Source: Synergistaceae bacterium (lineage in GTDB: Bacteria > Synergistota > Synergistia > Synergistales > Synergistaceae). Taken from it: 9,315 bases of DNA. The DNA lies in NCBI GenBank assembly GCA_031273585.1, contig JAISRP010000313.1:1-9315 (forward strand), in the 5' to 3' direction. Positions 5,410-9,315 of this stretch are shown in pieces. Both the position numbers and the translations under genes were made by a program. The notes beneath the pieces were generated by a model. That model saw only the letters and a program-made list of their open reading frames with translations, had not been told where the DNA came from and ran no database searches. Each line of letters starts with the position of its first letter. The stretch's first letter is position 1.

Positions 5410-6990
5410 TTGAACGACAGGCCTGTTGCGATCGCTCGCGAACTGATAAGGACTTACGGGCTGCAGCTTCTGGAGGATCCGGAGCGGCTGGGGCAGCTCC
5501 TGGAGGACAGGTGCCCGGACGGGCGTCACGAGATATTCGTGCTCTGTTTTGCCCTGCGCGAGCTCTCGAGGGGCGGGGGCCTCCCGTCCGCGGACGAGTT
5601 TTCCTCGGATCAGGAGAGGGCAATGGACCGCCTGAGGGACAACCTCGGGTTCACCCGCTCGGCCGCGGTCTGGGCGGTATACGCCATAGACGAGATCCTG
5701 GACTCGGCCAAGGCGTGGGATGCGCCGCCCGACGGACCGGTGGAGGCCAGAAGCGGTTTTCTCCGGAAGATCGACGGCGCCCTGGCAAAGCGCCCGCGCA
5801 CGTCTGGAATGAGAAGGAAAACCCTCCGCAACGGACTTCTGCTGCTCGGGATCATCGCCCTGTTTCTGTGGCTCTTCGTCCGCATAACGGAGTCGCGGTA
5901 CCCGATGTCGGACGAGCACAGGGTGCTCTTCCTGGCTCACATGTCGGGGGCGGACGCGGCATCGGGACACGTGAGGCTGAAGGCCGCCCAGCTGGCGGCG
6001 GACCAGATCAACGGACAGGGCGGGGTGAAGGGGCGTATGCTGCGCATCTCAGGCAGGGACATCCCCGAGGACCCGGCCGACGCCGCGGCCTCGTTTGCGG
6101 GCCTCGTCCGGGACAACAGGGTGAACGCAGTCATCTCCGCCGCCGGCAGCGAGGTGAATATGGCCCTGGCGGAGGCCGCGGACGAGCTCGAGATACCGCT
6201 GATCATAACGGAGTCGAGCCTCTCTGGCGTCACGATGGCGGCCGGCGACAGACCGAGGCTGTACTCGTTCCGCATGAACTACGACAACCTGTACATGGGG
6301 AGGCTGGGCGCGTACTTCATATCGCGGGGACTCGGCAGGAGGAAGGTCGCGGTGATTTCGAACGCCGACGACCACGACTCCATGGAGATACGGGACTCGT
6401 TCGCCGATTTCTCCGGGGAGTTCGGGCTTGAGATAACCTGCGAGGTTCACTACACACGAAGGGGGGCGCTCGACCTGGCCTCCGCCTCCGAGGTGATATC
6501 GAGCGGGGCCGAGGCCGTGTTCATATCGAACCGCGCGCCGGACGTGGCCGCCGTGATAATCATGCTCCGCAGGTCGGGCTACGGGGGGACGATAGTGGGG
6601 ACGGCCTACAGCGACTCGCTCCCGGCCGCGTCCGGCCCGTCGATAGACGACAGCTGGTGGATCGTCCCAGCGAGCCCCGACGACACTCAGCTGCTGTCGT
6701 TTCAGACGAGCTACAGGGACAAGTACAACGAATCCATCTCCGGGGAGGACTTCGCGGGGACGCTCCTCTCCTACGACTCGGTGCGCTGGATAGCGGACGC
6801 GCTCTTCAGGGCCCAGGGCTTTCAGGGGGAGGCGCTGAGGCACGCGCTCCTCTCCACAAGGAACCTGCCCCTGTCGCACGCCACCCTGTCCATCGACCCC
6901 AGAAATCACAGCCCCTGGAACAAGGCGGCGTCAGTCGTCTACTGCTCGGACGGGCAGGGGAAGTTTCAAAAGCGCTTCAGGCCGAGGTGA
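5410..6990 (+). CDS. Membrane-tethered type-1 periplasmic binding protein with cytosolic helical domain
   Basis: The 526-aa protein has three parts. Residues 1-105 form a helical cytosolic domain with the pattern YGLQLLEDPERLGQLLEDRC, then EIFVLCFALREL and AVWAVYAIDEIL; I recall similar unnamed domains in multidomain bacterial proteins. Residues 142-159 are one transmembrane helix (GLLLLGIIALFLWLFVRI), preceded by the basic run RRKTLRN, so the N-terminus should be inside. Residues 170-526 are a type-1 periplasmic-binding-protein fold of the branched-chain amino acid receptor group (KAAQLAADQINGQGGVKG, then VISAAGSEV, IPLIITESS, KVAVISNADDHDS). There is no signal peptide or lipobox, and no permease or ATPase gene adjoins. 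A sensory or scaffolding role is more likely than transport, but the ligand is unknown. The TTG start follows GGAGG by 8 bases. It diverges from the HD-GYP gene. Confidence 0.87.
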   Translation: MNDRPVAIARELIRTYGLQLLEDPERLGQLLEDRCPDGRHEIFVLCFALRELSRGGGLPSADEFSSDQERAMDRLRDNLGFTRSAAVWAVYAIDEILDSAKAWDAPPDGPVEARSGFLRKIDGALAKRPRTSGMRRKTLRNGLLLLGIIALFLWLFVRITESRYPMSDEHRVLFLAHMSGADAASGHVRLKAAQLAADQINGQGGVKGRMLRISGRDIPEDPADAAASFAGLVRDNRVNAVISAAGSEVNMALAEAADELEIPLIITESSLSGVTMAAGDRPRLYSFRMNYDNLYMGRLGAYFISRGLGRRKVAVISNADDHDSMEIRDSFADFSGEFGLEITCEVHYTRRGALDLASASEVISSGAEAVFISNRAPDVAAVIIMLRRSGYGGTIVGTAYSDSLPAASGPSIDDSWWIVPASPDDTQLLSFQTSYRDKYNESISGEDFAGTLLSYDSVRWIADALFRAQGFQGEALRHALLSTRNLPLSHATLSIDPRNHSPWNKAASVVYCSDGQGKFQKRFRPR

Positions 6991-7017
6991 GCCGCAGGGT
7001 GGGATGAAATCATTTTT

Positions 7018-7060
7018 TTGACTCCCTTCACACTGTCAATTATACGGGAAAAATGATAAT
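7018..7060 (+). promoter_or_regulatory. Overlapping promoter-like elements far upstream of the DHH gene
   Basis: TTGACT (7018-7023) is followed after 17 bases by TATACG (7041-7046). A second pair, CTGTCA (7033-7038) and GATAAT (7055-7060), is spaced by 16 bases. Each pair is a partial match to sigma70 consensus. Because the DHH gene has a better promoter close to its start, these would transcribe the non-coding stretch after 7065 or give a longer leader. Confidence 0.3.
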
Positions 7061-7100
7061 ATGTTTTTGCGTGGCAGGGATGTAGTCGAACCGCGGCGGA

Positions 7101-7127
7101 GATGCATGGAAAATTTTTCCAAGCGTC
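7101..7127 (+). repeat. Imperfect 27-bp palindrome in the intergenic region
   Basis: The core TGGAAAA-T-TTTTCCA (7107-7121) is a perfect 7-bp inverted repeat around one T. After an A-A mismatch, GATGC and GCGTC extend it by five pairs if one G-U pair is allowed. As DNA it looks like a dimeric repressor operator; as RNA it would be a 12-bp stem, although the one-base loop would force inner pairs open. It lies 95 bases upstream of the DHH gene -35. Confidence 0.5.
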
Positions 7128-7220
7128 AGGACCTCGGAGGGGGAGGACTGTTTGCCGTAATCGTGTGAGCCGGTAATGGACGAATTTGGAAAAAGATAGT
7201 ATAAATATAAATGGCGTGTT

Positions 7221-7249
7221 TTGCCTCGTTCGTGAAATTAGGATATAAT
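7221..7249 (+). promoter_or_regulatory. Sigma70-type promoter of the DHH gene
   Basis: TTGCCT (7221-7226) and a perfect TATAAT (7244-7249) are separated by 17 bases. Transcription should start near 7256, leaving a leader of about 24 bases that carries GGGAGG (7267-7272) before the ATG at 7280. The promoter lies inside the longer open frame from 7211, which argues against that earlier start. Confidence 0.75.
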
Positions 7250-7279
7250 ACTTTCAATTCGACAGTGGGAGGTAGTTGC

Positions 7280-8212
7280 ATGAGGCTCCTGACTCGTTCA
7301 GACTATGACGGACTTATGTGTGCAGTTCTTCTGAAAGAACTGGGTATGTATGAGGAGATAAAATTTGTCCACCCGAAGGACATCCAGGACGGGCTGGTGC
7401 AGGCCACTGAGAATGACATACTGGTGAACATCCCGTATGTGCCGGGCTGCGGCATCTGGTTCGATCATCATACCAGCGAGGCGGAGCGCGGCGCGGCCGA
7501 CAAGGTCGAATTCAAGGGGTCGAGCTGGCCCGCGCCGAGCTGCGCCAGGGTCATATACGAATACTACGGCGGCGACGAGAAGCTCGGCCGCTTCAAGGAG
7601 ATGCTCGAGGCGGCTGACAAGGCGGACTCCGCTCAGTTCACGAGGGACGAAATTTTAAACCCGCAGAGGTGGGTCATGCTCTCCTTTATGATGGATCCCA
7701 GAACGGGGCTCGGGCGCTACAGGGACTACAGGGTCTCCAACTACCAGCTGATGATGATGCTGATAGAGGAGCTCAGGACCAAGAGCGTGGACGAGATCCT
7801 GGCAATGGAGGACATGCAGGAGCGCGTGCGCAGGTACGAGGAGCACAAGCCGCACTTCCTTCAGATGATGTTCGAGTACTCGCGCGCCGAGGGCGACGTC
7901 ATAGTCACCGACCTCCGCGACGTGCCGGAGACCTACGTCGGCAACAGGCACGTCATATACGCTCTCTACCCGTACCAGAACATAAATATCCGCATCTTCG
8001 ACGGGAAGGACAAGGAGTTCTGCGTGTTCGCCGTCGGGTACAGCATACTGAACCGCACGTCGACCGTGGACGTGGGCTCCCTGATGTTGAAGTACGGGGG
8101 GGGCGGTCACAAGGCCGTCGGCACATGCCAGGTATCGTACGACGACGCCGAGAGGATATTAGACGAGATGCTTCATTTCATAAACGTCGAGCACAAGCGC
8201 GCGGGCAAGTAG
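7280..8212 (+). CDS. DHH/DHHA1 family phosphoesterase (exopolyphosphatase-related)
   Basis: DHH phosphoesterases use two Mn ions to hydrolyse phosphoesters such as nanoRNA, pAp, cyclic dinucleotides or polyphosphate. This 310-aa cytosolic protein has motif I as RSDYDG (D8, D10), the signature FDHH at 61-64, and the DHHA1 motif GGGGHKAVGT at 273-282. The segment after motif I (FVHPKDIQDG, NDILVNIPYVPGCG) matches proteins annotated as exopolyphosphatase-related in anaerobes, as I recall; the true substrate is unknown. Asn50 sits about where other DHH proteins have the motif II Asp, and I believe this is usual in the subgroup, but cannot confirm it. The ATG at 7280 follows GGGAGG by 7 bases. The gene has its own promoter and terminator, so it is monocistronic. 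Confidence 0.92.
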   Translation: MRLLTRSDYDGLMCAVLLKELGMYEEIKFVHPKDIQDGLVQATENDILVNIPYVPGCGIWFDHHTSEAERGAADKVEFKGSSWPAPSCARVIYEYYGGDEKLGRFKEMLEAADKADSAQFTRDEILNPQRWVMLSFMMDPRTGLGRYRDYRVSNYQLMMMLIEELRTKSVDEILAMEDMQERVRRYEEHKPHFLQMMFEYSRAEGDVIVTDLRDVPETYVGNRHVIYALYPYQNINIRIFDGKDKEFCVFAVGYSILNRTSTVDVGSLMLKYGGGGHKAVGTCQVSYDDAERILDEMLHFINVEHKRAGK

Positions 8213-8241
8213 CCCGGGCCGCCGTAAATACGCAATATGCC

Positions 8242-8266
8242 GCTCCCGGCCAGCCGGGAGCTTTTT
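8242..8266 (+). terminator. Rho-independent terminator of the DHH gene
   Basis: GCTCCCGGC (8242-8250) and GCCGGGAGC (8253-8261) form a perfect 9-bp GC-rich stem. Five T follow at 8262-8266. It lies 29 bases after the TAG of the DHH gene. The two-base gap means the innermost pairs open to give a normal tetraloop or hexaloop. Confidence 0.93.
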
Positions 8267-8407
8267 CGTTCTCAGATATAGCAGATTGAATAAACCGCGT
8301 GGAATTTTGCCGATGGCGGTTGCGGTGACAGCAAGGGTTTTCAATCTTTACCCTTTAGGCTTCTATTGTTAAATTGCTATACGAGTTGTTCGGGCGGGGG
8401 GAGTTTC
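8267..8407 (+). other. Intergenic region upstream of the Ppx/GppA gene
   Basis: This 141-bp stretch separates the DHH gene terminator from the Ppx/GppA start and is locally AT-rich from 8336 to 8390. Weak promoter-like pairs exist, for example TTTACC (8347-8352) with TAAATT (8370-8375), and an extended TGCTATAC at 8375-8382, but none is convincing. The preceding terminator implies that a promoter must lie here. Confidence 0.35.
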
Positions 8408-9256
8408 ATGACTGCGAGGGCCGTTATCGATGTGGGCACCAACTCAATCAAGCTGCTGGTGGCAGACTATGCGGGCGGAGGCATGGAGGTCCTGCTGGAC
8501 AGGAGCACGATCGCGCGTCTGGGCGAGGGCAGCGACTCGAGCGGCGTCTTGAGCCCCGACGCCATGGACAGGGCCCTATCAGTGATATCCGAGATGGCAG
8601 GTGAGGCGCGGTCGCTCGGGGCGGCCGAGATAAGGGCGATAGGGACCCAGGCGGTACGCGCCTCCGCTAACTCGTGCGACTTCATCCGCGCCGTGAGGGA
8701 CGCCTGCGGCGTCACGATCACGGCGATAAGCGGCGAGGAGGAGGCCCGCCTCTCGTACATGGCGGCCGTCGGCGCTTTGGGCGAGGGGGATTCCCGCAAG
8801 GAGCTCCTCGTCTTCGACGTCGGGGGCGGCAGCAGCGAGATCGTGACGGGCGCGGGCCCCGACATCAGGAGCAGCCGCAGCCTGCCCGTGGGGGCCCTGT
8901 CGCTTCACAGGAGGTTCTTCGGCGCATACGACGGGCCCGTCCCGGTTGGGGCGGTCAGCGACGCCACGTGTTACGTGAGCTCGCTGCTCGAGGGGAGCCC
9001 GGAGGTCTCCAGCATGGCGAGCGCCACCCGCAAGGACGGGTGCTGCGCTGGGATAGGCGGCACCATAACCACCCTGGCCGCGGTCGAGCTGGCGCTCGAC
9101 TCCCACGATCCGGCGAGGATCACCGGCTCGTCCCTGGGGCGCGCCGGGATCGAGCGCCAGATAGCTCTCTACTCCTCGATGAAAGTCTCGGACCGGACCT
9201 CCATAAAGGGGCTCGATCCGAAGCGGGCGGATATAATACTAGCGGGCGCCGGCTAA
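8408..9256 (+). CDS. Ppx/GppA phosphatase family protein, cut short by an in-frame TAA
   Basis: Ppx/GppA proteins hydrolyse polyphosphate or pppGpp using an actin-like ASKHA fold. The 282 residues up to the stop include the phosphate-binding motif VIDVGTNSIKLLV (6-18), AIGTQAVRASANS (78-89), the acidic motif ISGEEEARLSY (107-117), the second phosphate motif FDVGGGSSEIV (136-146), PVGALSLHRRFF, and GIGGTITTLAAVELAL. It ends RADIILAGAG at TAA 9254-9256. Family members continue from this point into a final strand and helix segment with LTVSDRGL, and exactly that follows in the same frame. The ATG at 8408 is preceded by GGGGGGAG (8396-8403) with a short spacing of 4 bases. The loss removes the last part of the C-terminal subdomain, so activity is doubtful. 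Choice between Ppx and GppA activity cannot be made from this sequence. Confidence 0.88.
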   Translation: MTARAVIDVGTNSIKLLVADYAGGGMEVLLDRSTIARLGEGSDSSGVLSPDAMDRALSVISEMAGEARSLGAAEIRAIGTQAVRASANSCDFIRAVRDACGVTITAISGEEEARLSYMAAVGALGEGDSRKELLVFDVGGGSSEIVTGAGPDIRSSRSLPVGALSLHRRFFGAYDGPVPVGAVSDATCYVSSLLEGSPEVSSMASATRKDGCCAGIGGTITTLAAVELALDSHDPARITGSSLGRAGIERQIALYSSMKVSDRTSIKGLDPKRADIILAGAG

Positions 9257-9315
9257 TTGGGGGAGCTCCTCGAGTTCTTCGGGGCCTCCGCCCTGACCGT
9301 GAGCGACCGAGGCCT
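9257..9315 (+). pseudogene. In-frame continuation of the Ppx/GppA gene after the premature stop
   Basis: Directly after the TAA the same frame reads LGELLEFFGASALTVSDRG and then an incomplete Leu codon. This is the conserved C-terminal Ppx/GppA segment (helix, then LTVSDRGL). The frame is unbroken, so a base substitution to TAA, rather than an insertion or deletion, is the simplest cause. The window ends here, so the natural end of the gene is not visible. Confidence 0.8.

Larger units (their letters stand above)
6991..7279 (+). other. 289-bp intergenic region with promoters and a palindrome
   Basis: No convincing gene is present. The first 30 bases hold a weak ATGA/TCAT stem followed by seven T (7013-7019), a poor terminator candidate for the upstream gene. 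AT-rich promoter-like elements follow at 7018-7060. An imperfect palindrome lies at 7101-7127. A very purine-rich, Shine-Dalgarno-like stretch, GGAGGGGGAGG (7136-7146), has no usable start codon after it. The DHH gene promoter closes the region. A small RNA between about 7065 and 7200 is possible but unproven. Confidence 0.5.

Noticed and set aside
7136..7146. GGAGGGGGAGG as a ribosome binding site for a small gene
   Set aside because: All candidate starts within range run into a stop within a few codons (for example GTG TGA at 7163-7168).
7061..7168. A 35-codon frame starting ATG TTT TTG in the intergenic region
   Set aside because: It has no Shine-Dalgarno, crosses the palindrome, and its product has no recognisable pattern.
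7060..7200. SRP RNA, 6S RNA, or a c-di-GMP or ZTP riboswitch
   Set aside because: I looked for the conserved motifs of these RNAs and did not find them.
7211..7279. Upstream ATG at 7211 extending the DHH protein by 23 residues
   Set aside because: The extension contains the -35 and -10 of the likely promoter, has no ribosome binding site, and family members begin at MRLLTRSD-like sequence.
8366..8407. Upstream TTG at 8366 for the Ppx/GppA gene
   Set aside because: No ribosome binding site precedes it and the extra residues (MLNCYTSCSGGGSF) do not match the family; ATG at 8408 follows GGGGGGAG.

Overview
The window is about 9.3 kb of GC-rich bacterial chromosome. It is densely coding, with strong GGAGG-type ribosome binding sites and frequent TTG starts. 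The gene order efp, acidic zinc-ribbon protein, Asp23-family protein, small membrane protein, nusB, xseA, plus the style of the encoded proteins, suggests an anaerobic bacterium of the Synergistota or a relative of the Clostridia. Synergistota is my best guess, from memory of protein style; no marker gene here settles it. I see no mobile element, CRISPR array, tRNA or rRNA.

Region 1 (1-3965, + strand) is a compact housekeeping cluster. It holds a possible 3' end of an upstream gene, then elongation factor P, a CD1247-type acidic zinc-ribbon protein, an Asp23/Gls24 protein, a 160-aa protein with a membrane anchor, NusB, and the exonuclease VII large subunit. Gaps are 1-85 bp, consistent with one transcription unit. 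The largest gap, before the Asp23 gene, holds a strong two-tier hairpin.

Region 2 (3966-5394) is a convergently placed minus-strand HD-GYP gene and its upstream region. The HD dyad of this protein reads FD, so one metal ligand is lost while the other core residues and the GYP motif remain.

Region 3 (5395-7279) starts from the same divergent intergenic region. It encodes a membrane protein that joins a small helical cytosolic domain, one transmembrane helix and an extracytoplasmic type-1 periplasmic-binding-protein domain. A 289-bp non-coding region follows, containing promoter-like elements and a 27-bp imperfect palindrome.

Region 4 (7280-9315) carries a DHH/DHHA1 phosphoesterase with a near-consensus sigma70-type promoter and a textbook terminator. 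It is followed by a Ppx/GppA-family gene broken by an in-frame TAA; the conserved C-terminal continuation resumes in the same frame right after the stop and runs off the window.

The observations most worth checking are the interrupted Ppx/GppA gene, the degenerate HD-GYP dyad, the inside-out PBP fusion, the arginine at the EF-P modification site, and the structured 7018-7127 intergenic region.
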